The position numbers and the translations under genes were made by a program. Shown piece by piece: positions 49,838 through 60,989 of a stretch of 64,000 nt of DNA. The notes beneath the pieces were generated by a model. It saw nothing but the letters and a program-made list of their open reading frames with translations. It searched no databases and had not been told where the DNA came from. Location: contig CAUYUJ010014760.1 in assembly GCA_963575745.1 (NCBI GenBank), positions 367,501-431,500 on the forward strand, read 5' to 3'. Every line of letters starts with the position of its first letter. The first letter of the stretch is position 1. Source of the stretch: Prorocentrum cordatum (Eukaryota; Sar; Dinophyceae; Prorocentrales; Prorocentraceae).

Positions 49838-50585
49838 CTTGTGTGGCGGATTTCAATTGTATTCCACTCGTTGGGGGTTACACTAAGACCTACAATCGGA
49901 TTCCTTGGGTGACATAGGATTGCACTAGGATCCCCTGCGTGGCGGATTCCAAGAAGGATGCCATGTGTGCTGGATGTCAATAGGATTTCTTGCGCGGAGA
50001 ATTACAATCATTTTCCCCTTGCGGAGGATGACAATCGGATCCCCTTCGAGGAGAATCAGATTCGGATTCCTTGGTGGTCGATTTCAATCAGATGCCTGAG
50101 TTGGAAACTGTAGCATGACCTGCTGGATGACAATCAGAATCCTCTTGTGGAGCATTACAACAAGATTTTTTAAGATGGAACTAGGAATTACATTGTAGAC
50201 GATTGCAACAGGATTGTTTGTCAAGGATTTGTTCGGATTCTTGTTGTGGAGGATTTCGCCAGGATTCCGTTCGTCGAGGCTTACATTCGGATTCCTGATG
50301 TAAAAGGTTTCACTAGAACTCATCGTGGTGGATTACAATCAAACCCCTTGCGTGGAGGATTACAATCGGATTCCTCATGCGGAGGATTACACTAGAAACC
50401 TTGTTGTAGACGATTACATCAGGACTCATCATGTGGAGGATTACAATCGGACTCTTTGTGGAGGATTTTACACACAAAAGATTCCTCGTGGAGAATTACA
50501 TATCGGATTCCTTCCTGCGGGGGACTCCGATAGGATGTTTTGTGGACGATTACAATAGGATCCCTTATGTGAAGGACTAAAATAG
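49838..50585. repeat. 27-bp degenerate satellite
   Basis: Consensus GTGGAGGATTACAATCGGAT plus TCCTCAT. The best-preserved run is 50350-50500. Older units extend to 49838 with indels. Because 27 is a multiple of three, one frame reads VEDYNRIPH/AEDYTRNLV-like nonapeptides, but stops break it elsewhere. Confidence 0.85.
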
Positions 50586-50639
50586 GAGTCCATGCGTGGG
50601 GCAAAACAAAGTAAATTTTCGGGGACTCTCGCGCAGGCG

Positions 50640-50850
50640 GAATTGCCCAGAGATTTCGCAAATTATTTGTACGTGAAGGGGGGGCCTGGAGATTTCGCCG
50701 GAGATTCCGGTAGAGATTCGGCAAAGATGTCAAACCTCGTGGGATTTGTCAGGAAAGTTCCTCTGGAGATTTCGCCAGGGGGTTTTGCCGAAGATCTGAA
50801 GGGGCAGCGCACCGATGCAGGAGATTCCAGAGAGATGTTCGAAAGATCCT
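50640..50850. repeat. Degenerate GAGATTTCGCCGGAGATTCC repeat
   Basis: GAGATTTCGC(A/C) near 50651, 50690 and 50767, with GAGATTC variants between. Word content resembles the complement of the 40795-41330 minisatellite. Confidence 0.6.
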
Positions 50851-52769
50851 GGGGGAGTTTCTGGAACCCCTCCATGTCTTACTCGACGCGATCTAACTCC
50901 AGTGCCCAAGTCGCACCAAAGGTAAGGTCACCCTCATCGGGTGCTCGTTCACGGGGGGGGGAACACGGGGGGTGAAGCAACGTGTACCGTTCATGCACCT
51001 TTTCGGCCTGCGGCGGCAGTTTGGGAGCAGTTCGGAACCCCTGCAGGGCCGCCCCCCCTTCAGTGCTCAATCTCCCCCACGCTTACTGCCCCTCCCCGTT
51101 GCCGTCCGCACGATCTCGGGTGCGTTAGCTGGGAGCTCCCCGTGTCCTCCGACGGGTCAGCAGAAGGGGGGGCGGCTCGGTTCCTGCTCGGCCTGCGGGT
51201 CGACCTGGCGGCAGGCGTCCTCGTAGGACTTGATGCGGGACCTGGGGGCCTCCTCCCATCCAGCAGGGCTCCTCCGGCCGTCCCTCGTGCTCACTCCTCC
51301 CTCCGATCCTTGCCTCCCGCCAAGATCGGTGAGGTGGTCAGTTGACTCCCCCCGGGGTAAAGTACTTCGGGGGATCGCGCCGCATCGCCGATATTTCGTC
51401 GACGCATCGGCGACGTGATGGGTGGAGCAGATCTGGCTCTGGCTGTCTCCGCATCGCCGTTGCCTCGGCGATACTTCAGGGGACGTCAACTGACAACCTC
51501 ACCGATTCTGGCCAGGTCCGTCCTTGGCCCATGATCAATGCATGGGCGTGGCCAGGGAGGCGCGCAGACACGGTCCCTGGGCACAAGATCGGCCTTGGCA
51601 GAATCGGTGATGGCTTCTGTTGGCGTCGCCCGGCCTATGCTGGCCTCATCTGGGCGGCCTGGAACTTCCCGCCCCCCTGATGGCGCCTGGCGCCAGTCGC
51701 TCTCACCCCAGGCATCCAGATCCAGGCCAGAGGAGCCCTGCAGCTGCCGGACCCGGATTTCTCGAAAACGGCCCTGCGCGACCCCACACTCAAGCGGCTC
51801 CGGCTCCCTCACTCCATCCGTCCGCCGTTGTCCTCGCATCCCTCCCTTAGCATGAAGGGCACGGGTCCTGAAGGAAATGGGTCCTAGAGGTGTCTCACCC
51901 TTTTCGGGCCCCTGGGGTTTTCTCCGGTCCCCGGGGCCGACAAAGACGGCTCGGAATAAGGACTAGGCTTTGGGAAAGACCCGGAGTGCAGAACTCGACT
52001 TCCCTCAGGACGCTGCAAGAGTGAACCTTTGATCGGAATACGCACACGGGTGAAATCTAGGACCCCGTAAAAAGACCCACGTGGTGAACACCATGCCTAC
52101 TCGAATTGTATATCCCTACCCCTCATTGACAAGGGTGGTCAGAGGTCGCATGCACAGGTGAGGGCGTATTGTCTTGATGTGATTAATGGCGACCTTTTCA
52201 TTCCTCCCCCTCCCCGAGTGCCCAACCTCCACACACCAGTTGCACGCTGAGCATTGCTTGCCACTCCGCCGACCGCACGATGCCTCCACTGCCACTCCCC
52301 CTGCCGCGCGCCTCATTTCTCACAGTCTCTCGCCCTTTCGCGCCCTCCCTCCACGAGGAGCTCCAGCAACGGACGAAAGTGCTGTCACGGCGACCACAAA
52401 ACCGAAAACCGACCGCACCCGCAACGAAACCGAACACCGAAACCGATAGTTCGGAGGCAGCCTATCGGAGTCGGCGGCGCGGCAAACGACACGACAACCG
52501 GCCGAGCCGAAGCAACCGAACACAACCGAGCGTGACGCGCCTGAACCGACCGAGCCGCGAACGTTCCTCCGGTCCGACTCGTCGTCCTTCTTGTTCGCCG
52601 CTCCTGCGTCCCTCCTCATTATCCTCCTCGTTCGTTTCTTCTTCTTCCTCCTCCTCCTCCTCCTGTTCCTCTTCCTTCCCCTCCTTCTCCTGTTCCTCCT
52701 GATTTCAATCTCCAATCCAACCAAAAAAACAAAACGAACAACCAAAACGGGGGCAGGAAGGGGGGAACC
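50851..52769. other. Non-coding
   Basis: 50930-51900 is G/C-rich with C/T-biased stretches. 51880-52110 is ordinary-complexity sequence with no identity I can assign. 52590-52700 has (TCC)n, and 52715-52760 is A-rich (CCAAAAAAACAAAACG), which on the minus strand would be a T-rich region near the 3' end of the LINE. No gene is recognised. Confidence 0.45.
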
Positions 52770-53275
52770 GTCAAACCATACTGCTTGCGGACACTGCGCT
52801 AGTTTGATGCGACCGAACACCTTTCGTCTGGCACTCCGATCGCGGCTTTCTTTCGGAAAGGAGAACGACCGCGCAGCATGAACCGAAGAACAAGTGCAAG
52901 AGCTGCCTGCCAAACGTGCCGCATTTCGAACAACATGCCGTGGGGATCGGAGAATTTGGATCGACAGCCCACAATGCGTGGGATTTTTGCGCAAGGCGTG
53001 CTACTCTGGGCCGCCCCTGGCACCTGCAACTGGCAAGTGAAGAGAAGGTCCGACCTGTCCCAATGCAACGTCAGCAAAAATATCCCTGTGCCCACAATAT
53101 CAAGATAACGTGGCCATTGCGTTCGCGGGCCAGGGCCAGACCAGCTTATTTTTGCGGGCGACCACCTCGGTAGCATCACGGACAGACGGCTTGCACGCAC
53201 GCCTGGGCAGTAAACCCTGTAACTGAACCAGCGATTGCATATTTCTCGTTGCCTCTGACTTCGCCAAAATACAAA

Positions 53276-54463
53276 CTATGGGTGTGAGATTTCCGCAGCA
53301 GCATATTTGGCCGCGCGGTCGGCCACCGGATTTCCTTTCCAGGCCCAAGACGGGCCCCCAGCATTCGCAACTACAGGCCCTCTCTGGTCAGCTGGAATTT
53401 CGAAAACCTGGAAGTTCTCGGGCCCACGATGCACGCGCCGAAAGCCAATCTCATGCCAGAACTCACCGTAGGAATATAACCCGCGCCTACATCGGCCCCC
53501 ACAGGGCCCCTGGGCCCACACTTTGATCAGACGCCCACAATCAGAACCAACCACATTCTCGCCTGGACCCGCGAGCCGACAACACATCAGCACGGCGCGC
53601 ACTTAGGGGCCGCAAATAGCGCGCAGACCATGCTCCAAAGAGCCACGCGCCGAGGCTAAGATGCCTCCAGCGTCGTCGAAAACCAGAAACGCCCATGCGG
53701 CCCTAGTGAACAAGCGAAGCTCAGGGCCCAAAGCGGGCCCGTCGACGCAGGCGCGCCCAGCGATCCAGCCGCGGCGAGGAGGAACCACCCACCGCCAGTA
53801 GCTGACACCGCGCAAGCGAGGCATATACGAAATCACACATTGCTGCAAACACCTGGATGGCAAGGGATCTCTGGGCCCCCCCGATTGCCGCAGTCGAAAT
53901 GACCTGCCATAGCCAAGCGCGCGTCTAGACGGACAGCCCGCATCGCGAATGCGGACTCGGCGATGCCCCGCGCCCCTGGAACCGAAACGCACCCGGCGCC
54001 GAGGACTCAAAACCCGACGGCCCTGAAAGCTCTGCCCGCGGAGCGAGCCCCCCCCCCGACGCACAGGCAGCCAGCGAACCGGCCTGCGCCGCCTTGCCCG
54101 AGGACCTAGACCCGTGGCAAGCCGGAACAGCAGAACCCAGTCAGGACTTGAAATACTCATGTTCCGATATCCACAGTCTACGCTGGCAAACCAATGATCT
54201 CTCGTAGCAGTACTCGGATGAACGCGCGCGCGCGCCCGAATCGCACCCGGGCCCAGGGCCGGCCCCGAAAGATGGGCCCCCCGCCGAAGACCCTGGGGGG
54301 CCCATCCAAACCGACGCAAAGTGGGAATCACCGCTCCAGTCGGCCCTTCGGCCTTCCCCCAAGAGAACGACTCCCCTTCCCGCGCGGAACAAATAATGAA
54401 CTCCACTTGGCCTCGATGGGCCCGCCCCCTCCGGGATGCCTGGCCCCGAGCCGCCAGAGGCAA
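53276..54463 (-). pseudogene. LINE RNase H remnant
   Basis: One frame from 54463 to 53276, interrupted by TAA at 53603-53605. RNase H features: GRACVDGPALGPELRLFTRA and AWAFLVFDDAGG (first acidic site, about 53760-53665), GENVVGSDCGRLIKVW (second), and KGNPVADRAAKYAAAE at the end (about 53320-53280). Confidence 0.65.
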
Positions 54464-54626
54464 CGCGCCGCTAACGCAACTTGGGTTCTGCCTCGGGCGC
54501 CGGGGAAAATCAAAGCGAGATGGCAGGCGACCTGCCTCGAGCAGACCCGAAGAGGCCCAGTCCCACTGCCGCTCGCAGACGTTCTAGCCTGCGATTCGAG
54601 ATCCACAAGACGCCAGTGCCGCGCGA

Positions 54627-55807
54627 CTACACTGGGATCGCCCCTGCCTTCGCGACGAGGGAGAGCTTCTTGCGCCGTGGCTCGCGCGATCGCAGCCTGC
54701 CTACCCGGGGTCGAACTTCGCGACTCCGCTGAGCCTGAACCCCTGCCCGGCGCCCTCCAGCGAGGCGCCCAGCGATGTCCGCCCCCAGGTTCCGATCATG
54801 ACTCGAAGGCCTGGGCGTCCAATCCTGAAGCTCTGTCGCGATCTGCTGAGCGACCTCCGAGGAAGTAGCAGCAACCCCCCCCTTGGACAACGAGATGACA
54901 AGATGCCGAGCTTCACGGCCCCGACGCAGCGCTTTCGCGGCCGCAATGCAATAGTAGCACGCGAGCGGGGCCGCGCCAACGACGCGCGGAGATGTCTCGA
55001 AAGAACCGCCGCGCATCTGGATGCACGGCGACCCCGGAGGAGAAAGTTCGGGGCCCGATGCGCCCGCAGGCACAGACGAATCTGATAGGCCACCAGCCGC
55101 TGCAATGAGATGCCCGCGCGAAGCCTTCTCGAAGGCCTCGGTGAGGTCCGGAAAACTGTTGGCCACGTCAAGTTGTCGGGCAAGAGCGCGACCTGTGGAA
55201 GACGACTGCTCGCGAACAGCTCTCTCCCATTCCCCTCGCCCCATCACGGCGCGATCCATCGTTCTGGGCCCCCCCAACTCCCCGCGGCATCCCTGGGGAG
55301 CTTGCCGCGGAGTCTCCGCGCCATGCCAATCAGGCAGATGAGCCTCGCGCCCCCCTCGGGCCCGGGCAAGGGCGGCACGGGGGCCGAAGAGGGTTGGGCC
55401 GGCAGCGTTCCCAAACGCACAAACAAGCCTCACAGAAGGCGCAACCCTTCCAGGCATACATCAGAAACCAAACAGAAGCCACGAGGCCCCAGGCGGTCAA
55501 CTCCCAAGAAAGCCCAGGCCTTGAACTTTCGGGCAGCTCGTCGGACATCACCAGGCTCGAAATGAACTCGCGGGCGCCCCTGGGCGGCCAGGAACGCCGA
55601 GAGGCCCTTCGCGCGCAACTCGCGGCGAGGCCCCCCAAGCCCCGAGACATCTCTAACCCAATCCCCCCCCCAATCACGCAGATGGCCCTCCAATTGCTTT
55701 TCGGGGCCAGGAGTGGCAAGACTCCCCTCGGAGAACATGAAGAGGCCTCTACCCCGCAATACACTTAGTATATCTTTGAGCCCGGCCCTCGCCGGTAGCC
55801 GCGGCAT
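54627..55807 (-). pseudogene. LINE reverse transcriptase remnant, several frames
   Basis: 55807-55430 holds VRRAARKFKAWAFLGVDRLG, the conserved pre-RT region. 55426-55244 holds GGARLICLIGMARRLRGKL, a worn K-P-D-G-G-x-R-P-I motif. 55457-54627 holds the thumb-side pattern LVISLSKGGVAATSSEVAQQ and LGADIAGRLAGGRRAGVQAQ. The frames must be joined across indels, and no intact YxDD-type motif C was found. Confidence 0.6.
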
Positions 55808-56431
55808 CTGAAAAAAAAACGGCCACGATGTGCTCCGCGCGCACTAGAGAAAGCTGCCTCGAGACGCATTGCCTGGTTACCAGCGAGGCGGGGGGGGATC
55901 GCGGAGCAACGCCGAGGATGGACTTGACCAATCTGCTGCAGGCTGGCAAACATTCGCTCAGGCTGCGGCCCCTGAAAATGCGCGGGCCAATGGTCATCTT
56001 CTCTAGTAGGCGACACGCCAACATGGCATCGCGACTTCAGGCAAGGCATGGGCGCGAGCACCCCCCCTAAACAAGTTAGCCACCCTTCTCCAAGACTGAG
56101 CGCCCCCGCCCGCGACGGGAAAAGTGCCCCCTCACCCCGGGCAGCCCGCGCGGCCCTTTTAGCGACCAGCCTAAACCACGACCTCGGCACCCCGCCCCCT
56201 GGCCCTCCGGGGCCCCGCGGGCGCCCAGCAGCTCGATCTCCGGAAAGCCACTGGACCCCGAATTGGCCCCGTCTAGACCCCCCCGGGGGGCCTGCGCCAC
56301 CGGCTTCCCCGGGGAGGCTGGCCGACAGGCCGCGGGGGGGGGGGGGGCGAAAGATCCACGGGGGCCCCCGGCGGGAATTTGCTGGGCCCATCGCAAACAA
56401 TCGCGCTGGCAGGGGCAGCTCTGCCGCGCAA

Positions 56432-56703
56432 CTACCGGGCCACTGGCCGCCGGCGGGGCGCCGAGAACACATCGGCCGCAAAAACGCAGCTGATATCACT
56501 GGGTGCCAGAACGTCAGAGACAGGGGAACTATCCAGAATGCGACCATTCCGATCGGCAAGTGATCTCCCTGAGCCCACAATCCGCCCTCGAAGCTCGGCC
56601 GCCGACCCATGACTGGACAGGTCAGCAGGCGCGGCGCCCCAGTCGCCCCCAACGCTAAAGGGGCCACGGGATTGACCCATCGACACAGGGCCCCACGATG
56701 CAT
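56432..56703 (-). pseudogene. LINE AP-endonuclease remnant
   Basis: GPFSVGGDWGAAPADLSSHG matches the GGDWN catalytic strand with N replaced by G, followed by RNGRILDSSPVSDVLAP, the usual D-x-x-x-V-S region. The catalytic Asn is missing. Confidence 0.6.
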
Positions 56704-57758
56704 AGGAGTGGCCGTTGCGCTTCAGGAGCGAAGCCTACCCCGACAAACGACGGATCGCCGACGCCCATTCCCCCGGGGGGGTCATCCTTACCGCGACCCT
56801 GCTCGGGTCCAGCGAGACGGAGAAAACGGCCCCTCACCTGCTCTTCACGCAGCCCTTCTCGTCAGGTCGGACCGCGACCCCCTGGAGAAATGGAAACTGA
56901 ACGCGCTGTTCAGTGCGCGCGTCGCTCCGAGACTGCGCGCGCGCCAACTCTGGCCGCGGCTCGAACGAGGGCGCAGAGGGCGGGGGGGGGGGGGGGCGAA
57001 CGCTGCGGCAGACTTGGCAAGCAACTCCCCCCAAGGAAAAAACAACTCGGCGGTGCAATGCGCCCCTCGGGCACAGTAGCCGGAAAGCCTCAATTGAATT
57101 TGCGCTGTGGTGCAGAGTCTTGACGAACATCTAGACTAGACGCTTCGTTATCATGATATTCCACGGTTGCATCTGGAGCTCGAGGCCCAGGCAGGCGCCG
57201 CATCTCCTAGCGAAGGGATTGATGGCCCCCGCCCAGCGCCTTGCTATTGCACGATCACAACTGTCTTTATCATGCGTCCTTATCCGCGCAAGCACGCCCC
57301 GCCGCCGCCCCCCCGATCCCGCCCAGGCGCGCGCTGGAATGTTCAGCGAACTGGCGAATCGAGCGGCCACTTGGAACTCCGGCAAGCACATGCACCTGAG
57401 GAGACCGTCGCAGCAACCCCTGCGCAAACGGCACACGCCATCTCAGTCGCCCCGGGCGCCCGCCCCCAGGACCGCCCCGCCCTGCAATCCACCGAGCGGC
57501 ACTGAAGATCGCGCCGCCCAAATAGATCTGCGCAGGATCGCCCGAGTCAGGGGGGCGAGGAGGCCCGCCCGCGCCCGAAGGCCCATGGAAAAGCCCAGTC
57601 GACGACGCGCCCAGTCGACGACGCCCCCAAAAACCTGGCCCATGGAAATATCTGCCGCCGACCCTCCATCGACCCCCGCGTCGCCGGGCCCCCCGTCGCG
57701 GCACCGCCCCCCGGGCCCAATTGGGCGCCGGCCTGCGATGAGCTCAATCCGCGATGGG

Positions 57759-58038
57759 GATCTTCACTATCTCAGGCTCGGCGAGGCCCGCGGCGAAAAG
57801 GGCGCCGCCGGCCGCGAGCAAGCCAGCGAAGCCGAATTCCAAAACGAACGGGCAGAGGGCGCCATTGCCGCGAAACACGGTCCACAGGGCACCCTTCCGC
57901 AACGGGGCCTCCGCTATCCTAAGCTCGGCGAGTGAGCGCCCTGAGGCCCGCGGCGATAAACAGGCCGCTGGCCCCGAGCACGACGTGGAAGCCGAACTCC
58001 AGACAGGGCAAAATAGAGGGCTCAGTTGCCGCAGTGGG
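57759..58038. repeat. Diverged about 150-bp tandem duplication in the minus LINE
   Basis: 57759-57907 and 57908-58038 share CTCGGCGAG, GGCCCGCGGCGA(A/T)AA, GAAGCCGAA(T/C)TCCA and GGGC blocks in order. It sits between the ORF1 and endonuclease remnants, the same place where the plus LINE has its 312-bp repeats. Confidence 0.55.
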
Positions 58039-58375
58039 AGTCCAACGCGTCGAACTATCCAGACTGCCACATCTACTGGTCACAGAAAAGGGCGCCTGCG
58101 GATCGCACTGGAAGCCATCCAGGCGAGAAAACCGACAGCGCTCGCGTTCGAGCCGCCTGAAAAATCACAGACCTGCTGAGAACTGTGATAACTGCTGCTG
58201 CACCCTGGGAATTCCCCGCGGGATCACATGGCCCTGTCGGCAGACAGGCCCCCTCGCGATCTCGGTCTAGCACGCCACCAGCTGCAGGGCCCCCCTGAGA
58301 TCCTGGCGAGCCTGGAGCCACAGCGCCGCCGCAGCAGCCTTGGATCCTCCAGCTTCACCTGGGGCAGCAGGCTCA

Positions 58376-58900
58376 GCGGGGACGCCCCTCCTGACCCAGG
58401 CTCGCACGACGACGCTTGGACTCCGTCTTCCTCCTGGCGAACTCCTTCTGCTCCTCGAACATCGAGGCCTCCTTCTCTCTGGCCTCGCCCAAGGCGGCCT
58501 TCGCCGACTCGCGAAGGATGCCGATGACTTGCTGCTCGCGTCTCTCGAGCTCAGAACGTTACTCCGGCGGAGAGACGCACCTTCATCATCAAAGTCGAAG
58601 ACCCCGCGGCCATCTCGCTCGAGCTCGCCACCCCCGAGAAGCGCCTCAAATCCAGAGATGGTTCGGGGTCTTTGTCGGCCGCCGCGTGGGCCTGTGCCAG
58701 TGGCAATACTGTTTTGTTGAGGTTCCACACGACCGCCTGATGCGCAAACTCCCGCTTGGTAAACTCACCGTGAACCTTCGCAGCTCGCTGCTTGGCCTCC
58801 CTGAGAGGACTTTCAACGTGTCTTCCGCCGTCAGGACTGCCCTGTCCAGCTGCGCTCGTGTTTGCTCACTCGCGTGCGTGGGCATGCGGGCAATAAAAAG
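58376..58900 (-). pseudogene. LINE ORF1 C-terminal remnant
   Basis: Reading 58900 to 58376 across one frameshift near 58565 gives HQAVVWNLNKTVLPLAQAHA, then SELERREQQVIGILRESAKA, ALGEAREKEASMFEEQKEFA and RRKTESKRRRASLGQEGRPR before a stop. A charged coiled coil ending in a K/R cluster resembles the C terminus of the plus-strand ORF1 (ELEEEAQTNLKRL ... KKKRKLG). Confidence 0.5.
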
Positions 58901-59524
58901 TGATGACGGTCTCTAAACCACTTCCAGCCTGGCTATGACGTTTCCATAGTGCTGCTGCTGATGCTTGCCGCCAACAGCATCGAAAATACTGGCCAGCTGC
59001 CCGAGCCGACGAAGGTCGCTAACACCGAACTGGGGTTGCGAGCGCTGAAATACGCACCACCGCCGACAACCTGCAGCCCTCGGACCGCAGAATTCCCTGA
59101 GCCCGTGCCCAAGGCGCAACCACCTTTCCCCCCGAACTGCGGACCTGGCTGCAGAGGGGCAGGCAGTGGCACCCGACTGCCTGCAGCTGGTACCTTGCCA
59201 AAAAGCAGGTGAACCATTGCACTACACACCAGGGGTGCCCTGCTGATCACGCCAAGACGTGTCGAACGCGGGAGCCGCGCGGGTCGTTCAACAATGTTTG
59301 CACCAGCTCCACCAAGCCTCATTGCGCTGGCAACGACACCCCGCGCACCTCCAGCACCCGTTCTGCTGCGATTCGGACACACTGCGACCAGCATGCTGCT
59401 TCACCAGGACAAGCTGCTCCACCAGAAGCTCACGCATGGGAACCTCGCCTGGACGGGCAAACAAGGGAAGCTTCTGGGGGCCGCTGCTCCCCCTTGCCAG
59501 AAAAGGCCAAATCCGGAACCATAA

Positions 59525-59555
59525 GGCTACGGACGTTAGCCAAAATCGTTACGGA
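59525..59555 (-). other. Tandem spliced-leader relic, minus strand
   Basis: 59534-59555 matches the complement of the dinoflagellate spliced leader at 18 of 22 positions (core AGCCAAAAT intact). The abutting 59525-59533 (GGCTACGGA) is a perfect match to the complement of the first nine bases. Read on the minus strand this is a worn full leader followed by the start of an older one, the pattern produced by repeated retroposition of trans-spliced mRNA. Confidence 0.65.
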
Positions 59556-59557
59556 CT

Positions 59558-59612
59558 TATCCTCTTCCTCCTCCTCCTCCTCCTCCTCCTCCTCCTCCTC
59601 CTCCTCCTCCCC
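59558..59612. repeat. (TCC)n tract between the two LINE 5' ends
   Basis: About 50 bp of TCC on the plus strand between the back-to-back spliced-leader sequences. Confidence 0.95.
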
Positions 59613-59631
59613 TTGCTCCTCCGCCACCGCC

Positions 59632-59653
59632 TCCGTAGCCATTTTGGCTCAAG
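59632..59653 (+). other. Genomic dinoflagellate spliced leader
   Basis: T + CCGTAGCCATTTTGGCTC + AAG: exact over all 22 positions of the published dinoflagellate leader (first base A/G/T). It is not followed by the conserved SL RNA intron, so it is not an SL gene. It begins the 5' leader of the LINE whose ORF1 ATG is 156 nt downstream. Confidence 0.93.
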
Positions 59654-59809
59654 ACCGATGCTGGGGCTGGCTGAGCCCGCATTGGCGCAACTGGATACCG
59701 CTAGTCCGCGGCAGTTCGCGAGCGGTTTTCAGTCGGCGGGTCCGCCCCCGTCGACTGCTGCCTGTCGCCTCCCCGCGGCTGAGCAGTCCTGGGCGCCCTC
59801 GGCTTCGCG

Positions 59810-60973
59810 ATGGCGCCGAAGAGGACCCAACCTGGCTTCGTCATCTGCACGGCGTGCCGCTACAGGTGGAACTTTCGCAAGAATCCGACCTGTTGGCACT
59901 GTGGCCACTGCCCGGAGCTCCCGCCAGCCAAGCCGTCGCCGCGTTACGGCGCCTGGGCAGATGGCGGCGAGCCGAAGGGGAGCGGAGGCAAGTCCCAGCC
60001 GAAGGGGGGCAAGAAGGGCGGCAAGGGCGTCAACGGCACGGCGTCTGGCGGTGGCAAGGGGGGCGCGGCCTTGGGACATGGTGTCCGCACCAGCTTCCCT
60101 GATGCGCCCTGGTCGACCTCGGCGCAATCTGAGCTCGACCTGCTGCTGGCCATCCCCGACCCCGACATTACCGCTCGTCTTCGTGAGGCGGCTGATGCTG
60201 CGAGGGGGTATGCGCCGCCGTCGCCAGCGGCTACGGAGAGGACCTTGGAGCCGCAGCTGCACTCGGCCACTCACCGCCGAGTCAATTTCCAGCGCTGGCT
60301 CGACGACGCCGCCGACGCCATGGCCGCTGCGGAGGCGCAGCTGGCTGACTGCCGCAGCTGGCGCGACACCTGCGCGCCCCACCTCGCCGGCGCTCAGGCC
60401 GAGGAGGCCCAGCTCCTCCGCCGTCGGGCTCATGCGTCGGGAGTGGGAGCGCCCATTCTGGAGGTGGACAAGCAGCTCACCTTTAACTTCGACGCCGAGT
60501 CCCTCGAGAACTTTGGCGAGCTGGAGGAGGAGGCTCAGACGAACCTCAAGCGCCTCTGCGCGGAGGGCCATGACATCATGCGGGTCGCCCAGCAGAACTT
60601 CGAGCAGCAGTGCCAGGAGCAGCCGCGGCGCATCATGCAGGAGGCCGAGGAGGCGATCAAGAAGAAGCGGAAGCTCGGCGATGACACCGAGGATGGCCAG
60701 GCCGACCCTGCGGCCGCCGCAGAGCCGCCGCCGGCCCCCGCGACCCCGCCAGCTGGCGGCGAGCCCGCTAGGGAACAGCGGGATCCAGCGGCCGCAGCGG
60801 CCGCAGCAGCACCCGCGGCAGGCGACGCCGCGGCGGAGCAGATCCGACGCAACGCGGCGAAGCTCGGCGACTCGGCCTCGGAGCATGCCCGCCAGCGCGC
60901 CGAGCCGAAGGCTGGTGGCCAGGCTGCTCCAGGGTCTGCTGGCGCTGCTGATGGCGCTAAGCCCCGCGGGTAG
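59810..60973 (+). CDS. LINE ORF1 protein (387 aa)
   Basis: Presumed RNA-binding partner of the element RNA. ATG at 59810. Residues 13-34 form a Cys-rich finger (C13-x2-C16-x11-C28-x2-C31, then C34), within FVICTACRYRWNF and NPTCWHCGHC. A Gly/Lys-rich basic linker follows (GGKKGGKGVNG). The middle and C-terminal parts are helical and acidic (ESLENFGELEEEAQTNLKRL, PRRIMQEAEEAIKKKRKLGD), and an Ala/Pro-rich tail ends DGAKPRG. Stop TAG at 60971-60973. No RRM or transposase_22 domain is evident. Confidence 0.8.
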   Translation: MAPKRTQPGFVICTACRYRWNFRKNPTCWHCGHCPELPPAKPSPRYGAWADGGEPKGSGGKSQPKGGKKGGKGVNGTASGGGKGGAALGHGVRTSFPDAPWSTSAQSELDLLLAIPDPDITARLREAADAARGYAPPSPAATERTLEPQLHSATHRRVNFQRWLDDAADAMAAAEAQLADCRSWRDTCAPHLAGAQAEEAQLLRRRAHASGVGAPILEVDKQLTFNFDAESLENFGELEEEAQTNLKRLCAEGHDIMRVAQQNFEQQCQEQPRRIMQEAEEAIKKKRKLGDDTEDGQADPAAAAEPPPAPATPPAGGEPAREQRDPAAAAAAAAPAAGDAAAEQIRRNAAKLGDSASEHARQRAEPKAGGQAAPGSAGAADGAKPRG

Positions 60974-60989
60974 CCGCGCGCGGGCTGCG

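Larger units (their letters stand above)
52770..59555 (-). mobile_element. Decayed, nearly full-length LINE with spliced-leader relic at its 5' end
   Basis: In minus-strand order: tandem spliced-leader-like sequence (59555-59525), a coiled-coil ORF1 C-terminal remnant (58560-58376), an AP-endonuclease piece with GGDW (about 56650), a pre-RT and RT piece (55807-54627), RNase H (about 53770-53280) and a possible CSKCGTFGRQL-type finger (about 52930). Order and spacing match the plus-strand LINE at the right edge. Many frameshifts and stops make it inactive. The 3' end is not defined. Confidence 0.7.

Noticed and set aside
49838-50585. CRISPR-like array
   Set aside because: Units are contiguous and degenerate with no unique spacers, and the genome is eukaryotic.
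51880-52110. Possible rRNA fragment (GGTGAACACCATGCCTACTC and nearby)
   Set aside because: Only short words resemble large-subunit rRNA and the surrounding sequence does not fit. Not supportable without a search.
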